Shown one piece after another: positions 30,979-39,386 of a stretch of 64,000 nt of DNA. This DNA is from an uncultured Chryseobacterium sp. GTDB taxonomy: Bacteria > Bacteroidota > Bacteroidia > Flavobacteriales > Weeksellaceae. How positions within the stretch are numbered: the first letter of the stretch is position 1; each line of letters begins with the position of its first letter. A model generated the notes under the pieces. That model had not been told where the DNA came from. It made no database searches and saw only the letters and a list, made by a program, of their open reading frames with translations. The stretch lies in NCBI GenBank assembly GCA_913774355.1, contig CAJYGB010000018.1:434001-498000 (forward strand), given 5' to 3'. The translations under genes and the position numbers were made by a program.

Positions 30979-32556
30979 TTAGTTATATTTAGACGCTAAG
31001 TCGTTAGCTGCCTGCTTAAGAACGCTGGTGATGGAATCATCAATTTTCCCTGCTTTGATCGCTGCCATCGTATCAGGATGCTTAGATCTCAGGAACTCGA
31101 TATATTCAGTCTGGAATTCTTTTACTTTTCTGATCGGAACGTTTCTCAATAAGTTCTCAGTTCCTGCGTAGATCATTGCTACCTGGCTGTCTACCGGAAG
31201 CGGAGAGTTAACAGGCTGCTTCAAAAGCTCCACGTTTCTTTCTCCTTTTGAGATAACGGCTAATGTAGAAGCATCAAGATCGGATCCGAATTTAGCGAAC
31301 GCTTCCAATTCTTTGTACTGTGCCTGGTCTAATTTAAGCGTACCGGAAACTTTCTTCATGGATTTGATCTGAGCATTACCTCCTACCCTTGATACGGAGA
31401 TCCCCACGTTAATTGCCGGACGGACCCCTGAGTTAAATAGATCAGACTCCAAGAAGATCTGTCCGTCTGTAATAGAGATTACGTTGGTCGGGATATACGC
31501 AGAAACGTCACCTGCCTGAGTTTCAATAATCGGAAGTGCCGTTAACGATCCTCCTCCTTTCACGATCGGCTTCAAAGATTCCGGTAAGTCGTTCATCTGG
31601 CTTGCAATCGTATCGTCAGCGATTACTTTTGCCGCTCTTTCCAATAATCTGGAGTGAAGATAGAAAACGTCCCCTGGATAAGCTTCACGACCCGGTGGTC
31701 TTCTCAATAGAAGGGAAAGCTCACGGTAAGCAACCGCCTGCTTGGACAAATCATCATAAACGATCAAAGCCGGTCTTCCTGTATCTCTGAAGAACTCCCC
31801 GATAGAAGCTCCTGCCATGGCAGAATATACCTGCATCGGAACCGGGTCTGAAGCATTCGCTGCAACGATTACCGTGTAAGCCAAAGCCCCTTTATCTGAT
31901 AAAGTTTTAACGATTTGTGCTACGGTAGACGCTTTCTGCCCGATCGCAACATATATACAGTATACAGGCTGGCCTGCATCATAAAATTCTTTTTGGTTGA
32001 TGATCGTATCGATCGCAACAGTGGTTTTACCGGTCTGTCTGTCACCAATGATCAGCTCTCTCTGTCCTCTTCCTACAGGGATCATAGAGTCGATCGCAAC
32101 AATACCTGACTGTAAAGGTTCAGTTACCGGCTGTCTGTAGATAACGCCCGGCGCTTTTCTTTCCAACGGCATTTCGTATAAATCCCCTGTAATAGGACCT
32201 TTACCATCGATAGGGTTACCAAGAGTATCTACTACTCTTCCCAACATTCCTTCTCCTACTTTAATAGAAGAGATTCGGTTTGTTCTTCTTACAGTGTCTC
32301 CTTCTTTTACTAATTTACTTTCACCAAGTAAAGCAACACCAACGTTGTCTTCTTCAAGGTTCAGTACAATACCTTCTACATCACTAGAAAATTTCACCAA
32401 CTCTCCGTATTGTACGTTTTCTAACCCGTATACACGAGCAATACCATCACCGATGGTTAAAACTGTACCTACTTCCTCAACGTTTGATTGAGTATCGAAG
32501 TTGGCCAATTGCTGTTTTAAGATCGCAGATACTTCTGCCGGATTTATTTCTGCCAT
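30979..32556 (-). CDS. atpA: ATP synthase subunit alpha
   Basis: 525 aa. Walker [19 protein letters not shown] near residue 170, [57 protein letters not shown] and the catalytic arginine region [13 protein letters not shown]. Non-catalytic nucleotide-binding subunit of F1. It follows the unknown secreted protein gene by 35 bp and precedes atpG. Confidence 0.98.
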   Translation of the reverse strand: MAEINPAEVSAILKQQLANFDTQSNVEEVGTVLTIGDGIARVYGLENVQYGELVKFSSDVEGIVLNLEEDNVGVALLGESKLVKEGDTVRRTNRISSIKVGEGMLGRVVDTLGNPIDGKGPITGDLYEMPLERKAPGVIYRQPVTEPLQSGIVAIDSMIPVGRGQRELIIGDRQTGKTTVAIDTIINQKEFYDAGQPVYCIYVAIGQKASTVAQIVKTLSDKGALAYTVIVAANASDPVPMQVYSAMAGASIGEFFRDTGRPALIVYDDLSKQAVAYRELSLLLRRPPGREAYPGDVFYLHSRLLERAAKVIADDTIASQMNDLPESLKPIVKGGGSLTALPIIETQAGDVSAYIPTNVISITDGQIFLESDLFNSGVRPAINVGISVSRVGGNAQIKSMKKVSGTLKLDQAQYKELEAFAKFGSDLDASTLAVISKGERNVELLKQPVNSPLPVDSQVAMIYAGTENLLRNVPIRKVKEFQTEYIEFLRSKHPDTMAAIKAGKIDDSITSVLKQAANDLASKYN

Positions 32557-32591
32557 TGTATGGTTGTTTTTTCTTATTTAAAATAATTTTT

Positions 32592-33098
32592 TTATCTTCC
32601 TATGCTAACGTTAAAACCATTTCTTGGTCTGTTACCTTGTTGGATAATGACTGTTGATGATTGACTTCCAGCTCCTAGTTTGCTTCGAAGGTTATCATTA
32701 TTATATTTATTAATAAAAATATCCACCTTTTCATCATCAAGATCTCCGCTTTCATCAATAACATTGGATTTATATAAATTTTTAATGATATCCTTGTCGC
32801 TTAGATCAGTCAGTAATTCTTTTCCATTTTTCAAAAAACGAACGGTATTTATAATATTAGTCCAAGTACTTCTTTCATTTGGATATAGGGGACGATTTTT
32901 TGGAGTTTCATAAGTGGTCCTTAAAATAGATATAATTTCATTTCCTTTTAAATCTGAAATCACTTCACCCGTACCCGTGTCTTCGACATTATATACTAAC
33001 TTATCATCAATAAAAGCCTGTCCTTTTTTAATCTTAACTTTCTGTCCAAAAGATAAACAAGAAATCGCTAAAGCTAAACCAAATAAAACTTTTTTCAT
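32592..33098 (-). CDS. Unknown secreted protein embedded in the ATP synthase operon
   Basis: 168 aa. Signal peptide MKKVLFGLALAISCLSFGQ; the mature part begins KVKIKKGQAFIDDKLVYNVE and is hydrophilic, with a Lys/Asp-rich middle (LSDKDIIKNLYKSNVIDESG) and a Gly/Ser/Gln-rich tail ending NGFNVSIGR. It lies on the same strand between atpH (20 bp upstream) and atpA (35 bp downstream), so it must be co-transcribed. It is visibly more AT-rich than the atp genes. No subunit of F-ATPase is exported like this, and I do not recognise the family. It may be a lineage-specific insertion or a periplasmic partner. Confidence 0.75.
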   Translation of the reverse strand: MKKVLFGLALAISCLSFGQKVKIKKGQAFIDDKLVYNVEDTGTGEVISDLKGNEIISILRTTYETPKNRPLYPNERSTWTNIINTVRFLKNGKELLTDLSDKDIIKNLYKSNVIDESGDLDDEKVDIFINKYNNDNLRSKLGAGSQSSTVIIQQGNRPRNGFNVSIGR

Positions 33099-33118
33099 GG
33101 TTAATTGTGTTTTAATTA

Positions 33119-33658
33119 TTAATTTAAGCTAAAATCTTTTTTAACCTGGTTGAGCTTTGATTTTACCGAAGCGTCGATCTGCTGATCTCCCACTCTTAAA
33201 ATGTAGCCTCCTAAAATCTCAGGTTTTACATTAACCTGCAAATCGAAATTGTTCTTAAGGTTAACAAGATTGGATGTTTTTAAAATCTGCTCAATGTTCT
33301 CTTTGGAAAGTTGAGTGGCCGTCGTAAGGGTCACTCTTTGTACTCCATTGATGTCTTCTACTTTGTTGATAAATTCCTGAGCAATATTCTTCAACTGGTT
33401 TTCACGACCGTGCTTGATTACCAGAGTAATCAGGTTCTGTGAAGAAGCTGATAAGCCTTTAAAAATTTCGTTTGCTACTTCTACTTTCTTTTTAGAATCG
33501 ATGTAAGGCGTTAGGAAGAATTTGTTTAAGTCTGCAGATTCTTTCATCAGCTTCACCACATCTTTCATTTCAGAAAATACAGTAGCCGTCTGACCTGATT
33601 CGTTGGTGAAATCAAGTAAACCTTGTGCGTATCGTTTAGCTACTTTAGATGTAAGCAT
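33119..33658 (-). CDS. atpH: ATP synthase subunit delta
   Basis: 179 aa. N-terminal SKVAKRYAQGLLDFTNESGQ (family YAxAL) and C-terminal ILGGYILRVGDQQIDASVKS (family GGxxxrvgdxxiDxSv). Peripheral-stalk cap (OSCP) on F1. It starts 2 bp after atpF; the unknown secreted protein gene follows before atpA, where atpA is normally adjacent. Confidence 0.96.
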   Translation of the reverse strand: MLTSKVAKRYAQGLLDFTNESGQTATVFSEMKDVVKLMKESADLNKFFLTPYIDSKKKVEVANEIFKGLSASSQNLITLVIKHGRENQLKNIAQEFINKVEDINGVQRVTLTTATQLSKENIEQILKTSNLVNLKNNFDLQVNVKPEILGGYILRVGDQQIDASVKSKLNQVKKDFSLN

Positions 33659-33660
33659 TC

Positions 33661-34158
33661 TTAGTTAAGGTTTGATTTGTTTAAATAATTCTGAACTAAT
33701 TCGTTTTGAGCTTCGCTGTTGTCCAGCTTCTGCTTAAGGATCGATTCCGCGATGTTTACGGATAATGTACCGATCTGAGATTTGATATCTGCCATAGCAG
33801 CATTTTTCTCAGCATTGATGGTTTGCTTAGCCGCTTCAATCATTTTGTCCCCTTCTACTTTAGCAACATCTTTAGCTTCACCCACGATTTTATCTCTGAT
33901 TTCTCTGGCTTCTTTAAGGATGGCATCTCTTTCGATTTTAGCCTCACGAATAATTCTCTCGTTGTCCTCTTTTAAAGTTTCCATCTCTTTTCTTGCCAAT
34001 GTAGCCTGGTTAAGAGCATCAACAATAGAAGTTTCTCTGTCGTTAATCGATTTTAAAATAGGTTTCCAAGCAAATTTGCCTAACAATAATAACAATGCCA
34101 GAAAGATAATTGTTTGGATAATAAATAATCCTGATGAAAACTGGTGAATTAATTCCAT
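33661..34158 (-). CDS. atpF: ATP synthase subunit b
   Basis: 165 aa. One N-terminal membrane helix (about 10-28, LFIIQTIIFLALLLLLGKFAW), WKPILKSINDRE, then a long charged helix forming the peripheral stalk. It follows atpE across a 87-bp gap holding a strong hairpin and precedes atpH by 2 bp. Confidence 0.96.
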   Translation of the reverse strand: MELIHQFSSGLFIIQTIIFLALLLLLGKFAWKPILKSINDRETSIVDALNQATLARKEMETLKEDNERIIREAKIERDAILKEAREIRDKIVGEAKDVAKVEGDKMIEAAKQTINAEKNAAMADIKSQIGTLSVNIAESILKQKLDNSEAQNELVQNYLNKSNLN

Positions 34159-34200
34159 TATATAAATGTATAAATAATTATTACTTTTTTTCTTAAATAA

Positions 34201-34233
34201 CCACTATCTGTAACCAACCGTTACGGATAGTGG
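34201..34233 (-). promoter_or_regulatory. Strong intercistronic hairpin between atpE and atpF
   Basis: CCACTATCTGTAAC (34201-34214) pairs with GTTACGGATAGTGG (34220-34233), 14-bp arms with one mismatch and a 5-nt loop. No T-run follows on the minus strand, so it is not a plain terminator. It begins 13 bp after the atpE stop and could protect atpBE mRNA or damp transcription into atpF, raising c-subunit output (inference). Confidence 0.6.
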
Positions 34234-34245
34234 CTTTTAGTTTAA

Positions 34246-34440
34246 TTAGTTTACTGCGAATAGAGCAGCAAACGCAACACCTTCTACAAGGGCAGCCGCG
34301 ATAAGCATCGCTGTTTGGATTTTTCCAGATTGTTCAGGTTGTCTAGCGATAGCTTCAAGAGCAGCAGCTCCGATTTTACCAAGACCGATACCTACACCTA
34401 GTACTACGATACCAGCACCTACAATTTTAGGGATTTCCAT
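34246..34440 (-). CDS. atpE: ATP synthase subunit c
   Basis: 64 aa hairpin of two helices with the polar loop ARQPEQ. The ion-carrying Glu lies in the second helix, ALVEGVAFAALF. Helix 1 has no membrane-embedded Gln and the Glu is followed by Gly, not Ser or Thr, so proton coupling is more likely than sodium. Forms the c-ring of Fo. A strong hairpin follows the stop codon, as expected where c must be made in excess. Confidence 0.96.
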   Translation of the reverse strand: MEIPKIVGAGIVVLGVGIGLGKIGAAALEAIARQPEQSGKIQTAMLIAAALVEGVAFAALFAVN

Positions 34441-34486
34441 AATATATAATTTTAAAAATTTGTTTCTTACTTAATTTAATTTCTAA

Positions 34487-35587
34487 TTAGTGAGCTGCGT
34501 GATGTTCGTGCTCGTGTTCCTGTACAGCCATTCCGATAAACAGGGCAGATAACATGGTAAAGATATAGGCCTGAAGGAATGCAACCAATACTTCCAATAA
34601 ATAAATTACTAATGTTAAGAATGGGAATGCGACACCTGCAACTACATTCTTGAATACATAGATCAATCCGATCAAACTCATTACAACGATGTGTCCTGCC
34701 GTCATGTTGGCAAAAAGTCGGATCATCAATGCGAAAGGCTTGGTAATAGTTCCTAACAATTCGATTGGCAACATGATAAGTTTCATCGGTACTGGTACGC
34801 CCGGCATCCAGAAGATATGTTTCCAGTAATCTTTGTTCGCAGAGAACGTAGTGATCAGATACGTAAGGATCGCCAGGAAGAATGTCATCGTGATGTTACC
34901 GGTAACGTTGATTCCGAAAGGCATTAAACCCAATACATTCAGAAATAAGATGAAGAAAAATACGGTTAAAAGGTAACCGATAAATCTTTTATATTTATGT
35001 CCGATATTCGGAATAGCGATCTCGTCTCTTACGAAAATTACCAAAGGTTCCAAGAATCTTGCTGCTCCTGTAGGAACCTGAGACCTCTTGTAAGACTTAG
35101 CCATTCCTGTAAATAATAACAACATGAAAACTGAAGTCAATAATATAATCAGTACACTCTTTGTAATAGAAAGATCCAATACTTTTTCTGAAGTTACATG
35201 ACCTTCTTTATCGAAAGATAAATTTCCGGCTACGTCTGTCTTATAAATTTTTTCGTGATGTAATTTATAATAAGATCCGTCTACTTCTGTTGTTTCTCCA
35301 TGAGTGAACCCTTCTTTATTGCTCATGAAAGAATGAATACCGTTATCATAAAAAATAACAGGAAGCGGAAAACCGATGTGGTGACCTTCTTTATCCACCA
35401 TCAATGTAAAGTCGTGTGCATCCAACAAGTGATGATCGATGTACTCTTTGTTTTCTTTACTTACTTTGTCTTTCTCTAAAAGCTCCGTGTTGGCAGAACC
35501 TGCCTCGGCAGTAGCCTCACCGTGCTGGGCAGACACTAAGTTTAATACAAAAATACTGTAGAATAAAACTGCGAATTTCTTAAACAT
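34487..35587 (-). CDS. atpB: ATP synthase subunit a, with long exported N-terminal domain
   Basis: 366 aa from the ATG at 35587. The longer frame from a TTG at 35611 is rejected because that codon lies within the -7 element. A signal peptide (FKKFAVLFYSIFVLNLVSAQ) is followed by about 120 hydrophilic, His/Glu-rich residues (DHHLLDAHDF, DKEGHHIGFPLP, KLHHEKIY) before the five- or six-helix channel domain. The latter carries the essential Arg in LMIRLFANMTAGHIVV and the closing FLQAYIFTMLSALFIGMA. The C-terminus ends EHEHEHHAAH. The extension is typical of Bacteroidota a subunits; its role is unknown. Confidence 0.95.
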   Translation of the reverse strand: MFKKFAVLFYSIFVLNLVSAQHGEATAEAGSANTELLEKDKVSKENKEYIDHHLLDAHDFTLMVDKEGHHIGFPLPVIFYDNGIHSFMSNKEGFTHGETTEVDGSYYKLHHEKIYKTDVAGNLSFDKEGHVTSEKVLDLSITKSVLIILLTSVFMLLLFTGMAKSYKRSQVPTGAARFLEPLVIFVRDEIAIPNIGHKYKRFIGYLLTVFFFILFLNVLGLMPFGINVTGNITMTFFLAILTYLITTFSANKDYWKHIFWMPGVPVPMKLIMLPIELLGTITKPFALMIRLFANMTAGHIVVMSLIGLIYVFKNVVAGVAFPFLTLVIYLLEVLVAFLQAYIFTMLSALFIGMAVQEHEHEHHAAH

Positions 35588-35608
35588 TGATAGGTTTTTT
35601 TCGTTGTG

Positions 35609-35638
35609 CAAAAATATAATATTTTTTCTGGTTTACAA
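35609..35638 (-). promoter_or_regulatory. Promoter of atpB
   Basis: Minus-strand -7 TATTTTTG (35609-35616) and -33 TTG (35636-35638) separated by exactly 19 bp, the Bacteroidota optimum. It fixes the atpB start at 35587. Confidence 0.7.
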
Positions 35639-35647
35639 TAAATAATT

Positions 35648-36019
35648 TTACTGTTTTTTGTCATGATTAATCAGCTTAATCGCATAGTACGTAAGTAATG
35701 TGGTGAGGACAAAATACGGAACGATAAAATGAAATTTATACCCTGGAATTACCTCAAAGTTCAGCTTCTTTCTGATCAGGTACATCAATCCGAATTTTAA
35801 CAGGATAAGCCCGATTACAGACAGCCCTAAAAATTCCGGCGCCACCCTGTTGATTAAAACAATAAGCGTAATCATCATCATAAACATCACACTCAGGAAA
35901 AGGTAAAACTTTACGATCACGATTTCATCCAGATGGAACACAAACTTCCACAGAGAGAAATGGATCAGGAAGGTTAAAAAAAACAGGACCGTTACCAGAA
36001 TATTGGGATTGATTTTCAT
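35648..36019 (-). CDS. Small membrane protein at the AtpI position
   Basis: 123 aa from the ATG at 36019 (MKINPNILV); the longer frame from 36049 adds a charged leader and is less likely. Four hydrophobic segments (about 7-24, 33-52, 60-78, 95-112) as in AtpI and the small Fo assembly proteins, but I see no clear AtpI motif. It lies 60 bp before atpB on the same strand. Proposed helper of c-ring assembly by position only. Confidence 0.6.
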   Translation of the reverse strand: MKINPNILVTVLFFLTFLIHFSLWKFVFHLDEIVIVKFYLFLSVMFMMMITLIVLINRVAPEFLGLSVIGLILLKFGLMYLIRKKLNFEVIPGYKFHFIVPYFVLTTLLTYYAIKLINHDKKQ

Positions 36020-36071
36020 TTTAAAATGTATTTTCACCCTAACAATCATTAGGCTGATTTTAATTTAATGG

Positions 36072-36079
36072 CAAAAATA
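36072..36079 (-). promoter_or_regulatory. -7 element before the AtpI-position gene
   Basis: Minus-strand TATTTTTG matches TAnnTTTG, 53 bp before the chosen ATG at 36019. Confidence 0.5.
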
Positions 36080-36188
36080 GACTTTTTCTCCCGGATTTCA
36101 TTACCATTTGATTTATATCATCCCTATAATTTATACCTTATATTATAATATTACGTGCCTAAGCGTTTTTAAATACTAAAAAATTCCT

Positions 36189-36196
36189 TATTTTTG
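36189..36196 (+). promoter_or_regulatory. -7 element of ffh
   Basis: Plus-strand TATTTTTG, 24 bp before the ATG; a T-run at 36166-36170 sits at the -33 distance. Divergent from the ATP synthase operon promoter. Confidence 0.55.
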
Positions 36197-36219
36197 CGAA
36201 CCTATAATTTACAATAAAT

Positions 36220-37581
36220 ATGTTCAACAGTTTACAGGATAAATTAGATAAAGCGCTGCACAATATTTCAGGACGTGGAAAAATCACGGAAATCAATGTA
36301 GCGGAAACCGTAAAAGAGATCAGAAGAGCATTGGTAGATGCCGATGTTAACTATAAAGTTGCCAAAGACCTTACCAAAAGAGTTCAGGATAAAGCGTTGG
36401 GACAGGATGTTCTTACCTCGCTTACCCCGGGCCAGCTGATGACAAAGATTGTCCATGACGAATTGGTGGATCTTATGGGAGGTTCACAGGAGGGTATTAG
36501 CCTTTCCGGAAAACCTTCGGTAATTCTTATTGCGGGACTTCAGGGTTCCGGGAAAACTACTTTCTCCGGAAAATTAGCCAGTTATTTAAAAACGAAAAGA
36601 AATAAAAAACCTCTTTTAGTAGCATGCGACGTTTATCGTCCGGCGGCAATCGATCAGCTTAAAGTATTGGGCGGACAGATCGGAGTTCCGGTGTTCACGG
36701 AAGAAGGCTCTATGGATCCTTCCAGCATTTCTCAAAAGGCCATCGACTTTGCAAAATCCAACGGCCATGATGTGGTCATTGTCGATACGGCAGGACGTCT
36801 GGCGATCGATGAGCAGATGATGAATGAGATCAAAACGGTTCATGCCACCATCAAACCGAATGAGACCTTATTCGTTGTAGATTCCATGACCGGTCAGGAT
36901 GCGGTGAATACGGCTAAAGCCTTTAACGATGCTTTGAACTTCGACGGGGTTGTTTTAACGAAATTAGACGGTGATACCCGTGGGGGTGCTGCATTAACGA
37001 TCCGTTCCGTAGTGGAAAAGCCGATCAAATTTATTTCCACCGGTGAGAAAATGGAAGCTCTGGACCTTTTCTATCCGGAAAGGATGGCCGACAGGATCTT
37101 AGGGATGGGAGACGTTGTTTCCTTAGTGGAAAGAGCGCAGGAGCAGTTTGACGAAGAAGAAGCTAAAAAACTTCACAAGAAAATCGCTAAAAACGAATTT
37201 GGTTTTGATGATTTCCTGAAGCAGATCAACCAGATCAAAAAGATGGGGAATATGAAAGACCTGATGGGAATGATCCCGGGGGTTGGAAAAGCGATCAAAG
37301 ATGTTGAGATAAGCGATGATGCTTTTAAACATATCGAAGCAATTATCTACTCGATGACGCCCGAAGAAAGAAGAAAGCCTTCCATCATCAATACCCAGAG
37401 AAAAAACAGGATTGCCAAAGGCGCCGGAAGAAAAATCGAGGACGTTAACCAACTGATGAAGCAGTTTGACCAGATGGGCAAAATGATGAAGATGATGCAG
37501 GGCCCTCAGGGAAAACAGATGATGCAGATGATGAGCAAAATGCCGAACATGCCTGGAATGGGCGGAATGTTCGGAAAATAA
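36220..37581 (+). CDS. ffh: Signal recognition particle GTPase Ffh
   Basis: 453 aa. N domain 1-90, G domain with G1 GLQGSGKTTFSGKLA near residue 107, DVYRPAAIDQL, DTAGR and TKLDGDTRGGAAL, and a Met-rich M domain (about 300-453) ending in a run of Met/Gly/Pro (MMKMMQGPQGKQMMQMM). It binds 4.5S RNA and signal sequences and docks ribosomes on FtsY for membrane insertion. Followed 31 bp later by a TM2 protein gene. Confidence 0.97.
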   Translation: MFNSLQDKLDKALHNISGRGKITEINVAETVKEIRRALVDADVNYKVAKDLTKRVQDKALGQDVLTSLTPGQLMTKIVHDELVDLMGGSQEGISLSGKPSVILIAGLQGSGKTTFSGKLASYLKTKRNKKPLLVACDVYRPAAIDQLKVLGGQIGVPVFTEEGSMDPSSISQKAIDFAKSNGHDVVIVDTAGRLAIDEQMMNEIKTVHATIKPNETLFVVDSMTGQDAVNTAKAFNDALNFDGVVLTKLDGDTRGGAALTIRSVVEKPIKFISTGEKMEALDLFYPERMADRILGMGDVVSLVERAQEQFDEEEAKKLHKKIAKNEFGFDDFLKQINQIKKMGNMKDLMGMIPGVGKAIKDVEISDDAFKHIEAIIYSMTPEERRKPSIINTQRKNRIAKGAGRKIEDVNQLMKQFDQMGKMMKMMQGPQGKQMMQMMSKMPNMPGMGGMFGK

Positions 37582-37612
37582 CCACCGAAAAACAAATTAA
37601 AAAATATTTATT

Positions 37613-37891
37613 ATGGAAATTAATGAAAAACAAGGGAACTACAACTACAACCAGGGAGCTCCTTACAAGTCTGAGAAAAAAGTAACTGCAGGAATTTTAG
37701 CAATTTTATTAGGAGGATTTGGTGTACACAAATTTTATCTCGGATATACGAAAGCTGGGATTATTCAAATTCTTTTGAGTTTTTTATGTATTGGAGGACT
37801 AATAGGCTTAATTGAAGGCATTATGTACCTTACCAAATCTGATGAGGAATTCGACAGAACCTATGTTCAGAACCAGAAAGAATGGTTCTAA
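37613..37891 (+). CDS. TM2 domain-containing membrane protein
   Basis: 92 aa. A polar N-terminus of about 24 residues (KQGNYNYNQGAPYKSEKK), then the TM2 domain: AGILAILLGGFGVHKFYLGYTKAGIIQILL and IGGLIGLIEGIMYL, with the conserved G-x-H-x-FYLG turn between two helices. Function unknown in bacteria. It lies 31 bp downstream of ffh and shares its terminator. Confidence 0.88.
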   Translation: MEINEKQGNYNYNQGAPYKSEKKVTAGILAILLGGFGVHKFYLGYTKAGIIQILLSFLCIGGLIGLIEGIMYLTKSDEEFDRTYVQNQKEWF

Positions 37892-37910
37892 GCCCAATTG
37901 AAATAAAAAA

Positions 37911-37940
37911 TAAATCCGGCTCAGTAATGGGCCGGATTTA
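37911..37940. terminator. Bidirectional terminator between ffh-TM2 and the beta-barrel cluster
   Basis: TAAATCCGGC / GCCGGATTTA with 10-nt loop, between convergent stop codons; T-runs on both strands. Confidence 0.85.
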
Positions 37941-37960
37941 TTTGTCATGTTCAACAAAGA

Positions 37961-38596
37961 TTATTTGTCAGATTTCTGAGCTTTAGCTTTGATGAAATAA
38001 GAGAAACCTACGTTTACCCCGAAAGTATTTACGTGTGTTTTAACATCGGTATCCATAAACGTTTCTTTGTTGGAAAACTGGTCATAAGAAACACCTAGGT
38101 TGATCCCTAACGACTGAGTAGCCATATAGGTTACTCCTCCTTTTACTCTCCATGCAAGACCGTCTGTAGTGGTCTCATCTGAGCTGGAAAGTCCCATAAA
38201 GTTTACCTCGCCTTTGTTTTTTACAGATGCATATCCGATACCTGCTCCTAAGAATGGTACAAATTTGCTATCATTAGAAAAATAGTAAGTCGCCGTAGGC
38301 ATTACTGAGAAACTTGTAGTTGTAGATTTTGTTCCTTCGTACTTGGTTGTAGCGCTGGTAAGACCCAAATCGATCCCAACAGCCAATTTATCGATAACGA
38401 AGTATCCAACTGATGGCGTTAATGAAAACGTGCTTACTTTTGGCCCGTCTGCAGACTGGCCTTCAGCTTTTACCTTGGTTGTTACGTTATTGAATCCGAA
38501 ACCGGTATTCCCACTGATTACCCAATCTCCTTTAGTCATTTGTGCATTATACAACCCGAAAAGTGCCACCGCACCTGCTAATAATAATTTTTTCAT
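37961..38596 (-). CDS. Outer-membrane beta-barrel protein 1 of 5
   Basis: 211 aa. Signal peptide ending LYNAQ, then amphipathic strands: GNTGFGFNNV, FSLTPSVGYFVIDKLAVGIDL, FVPFLGAGIGYASV and the closing VNTFGVNVGFSYFI before a short charged tail. OmpA/OprF-type eight-stranded barrel (outer_membrane beta-barrel family). It shares the 'SVGYFV-K-LAVGIDLG' pattern with barrel 3 (39387-40046), so they are paralogues. Function unknown. Confidence 0.85.
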   Translation of the reverse strand: MKKLLLAGAVALFGLYNAQMTKGDWVISGNTGFGFNNVTTKVKAEGQSADGPKVSTFSLTPSVGYFVIDKLAVGIDLGLTSATTKYEGTKSTTTSFSVMPTATYYFSNDSKFVPFLGAGIGYASVKNKGEVNFMGLSSSDETTTDGLAWRVKGGVTYMATQSLGINLGVSYDQFSNKETFMDTDVKTHVNTFGVNVGFSYFIKAKAQKSDK

Positions 38597-38636
38597 AAAA
38601 ATTGATTTATTTAAAAAAGTTTAGTTTATTGTTGAT

Positions 38637-39305
38637 TTATTTTGCGAAAACATATTTCACACTGAAAGAAACAGCAGACAGATTCAGACCAAAATTATAG
38701 TCTTTGATGTTTAACTGATCTTCATCTTTATGCATAAGACTTCTATACCCGAACTCTCCTATCGTAGCTTCGACAGACCAGTTTTTATTAAGAAAATAAT
38801 CGAGACCCGGCTTTACATTAATACCGATAGCGGTGTGTCTTCTGTCATTAGATAATGTCTGATAGCTTACATAGCCAGTCGGTTCATAAACATCAGTCAC
38901 AAAAGCATCCTGCCGGAGCTTTCCGAATTCCATCGGAACCTGAAGCTGTCCGAAAAAGTATAATTTTTCTGATAATGTCCAGTATTTTCTTACAAATGGG
39001 GTTACTGTAACCGCATTTGTTTTTCCTGTATAGTCGATAAGAGAGATTAAAGGTCCGCTGTAAAGGGCTTGTGTGTAATTCAAATTACTGTAGGTATATC
39101 CCAGACCGGTACCTACGACCAGATTAGGCGCAACAAATATCCCTGCGGTCGGGATGATTTTGAAATTCTGCTGCGTTGTATTTTCGCTTTTGCTATCGTA
39201 TTTATTGTAGTTTATTTCTCCCGAAACATATACGGTTCCTTGTTTAATCTGAGCATTTAAAAAGCTGTACAGCATGGCTGCACCGGCGATCAGTATTTTT
39301 TTCAT
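38637..39305 (-). CDS. Outer-membrane beta-barrel protein 2 of 5
   Basis: 222 aa. Signal peptide ending SFLNAQ; strands such as FKIIPTAGIFVAPNLVVGTG, VTPFVRKYWTLSEKLYFFGQ, GINVKPGLDYFLNKNWSVEA and the closing SFSVKYVFAK. About half of its residues align to barrel 3 (PFARKYWTLGDKLYIFGQ, VTVKPGLDYFLNKNWSIEA, FGVKYVFAK), so the two are recent tandem duplicates. It has no visible own promoter. Confidence 0.85.
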   Translation of the reverse strand: MKKILIAGAAMLYSFLNAQIKQGTVYVSGEINYNKYDSKSENTTQQNFKIIPTAGIFVAPNLVVGTGLGYTYSNLNYTQALYSGPLISLIDYTGKTNAVTVTPFVRKYWTLSEKLYFFGQLQVPMEFGKLRQDAFVTDVYEPTGYVSYQTLSNDRRHTAIGINVKPGLDYFLNKNWSVEATIGEFGYRSLMHKDEDQLNIKDYNFGLNLSAVSFSVKYVFAK

Positions 39306-39332
39306 GATGATTAGTTAAAAAATTACTAAGTG

Positions 39333-39366
39333 AAAAAAGCCCTGAGTTAAAAACTGAGGACTTTTT
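39333..39366 (-). terminator. Terminator of barrel gene 3
   Basis: AAAAAGCCCTGAGTT / AACTGAGGACTTTTT, imperfect (two mismatches), 20 bp past the stop codon. Confidence 0.7.
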
Positions 39367-39386
39367 CATCTTATATGATTTGTTTA

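Noticed and set aside
34246..34440. Sodium-coupled ATP synthase
   Set aside because: Helix 1 has no membrane-embedded Gln, and the ion-binding Glu is followed by Gly rather than Ser or Thr.
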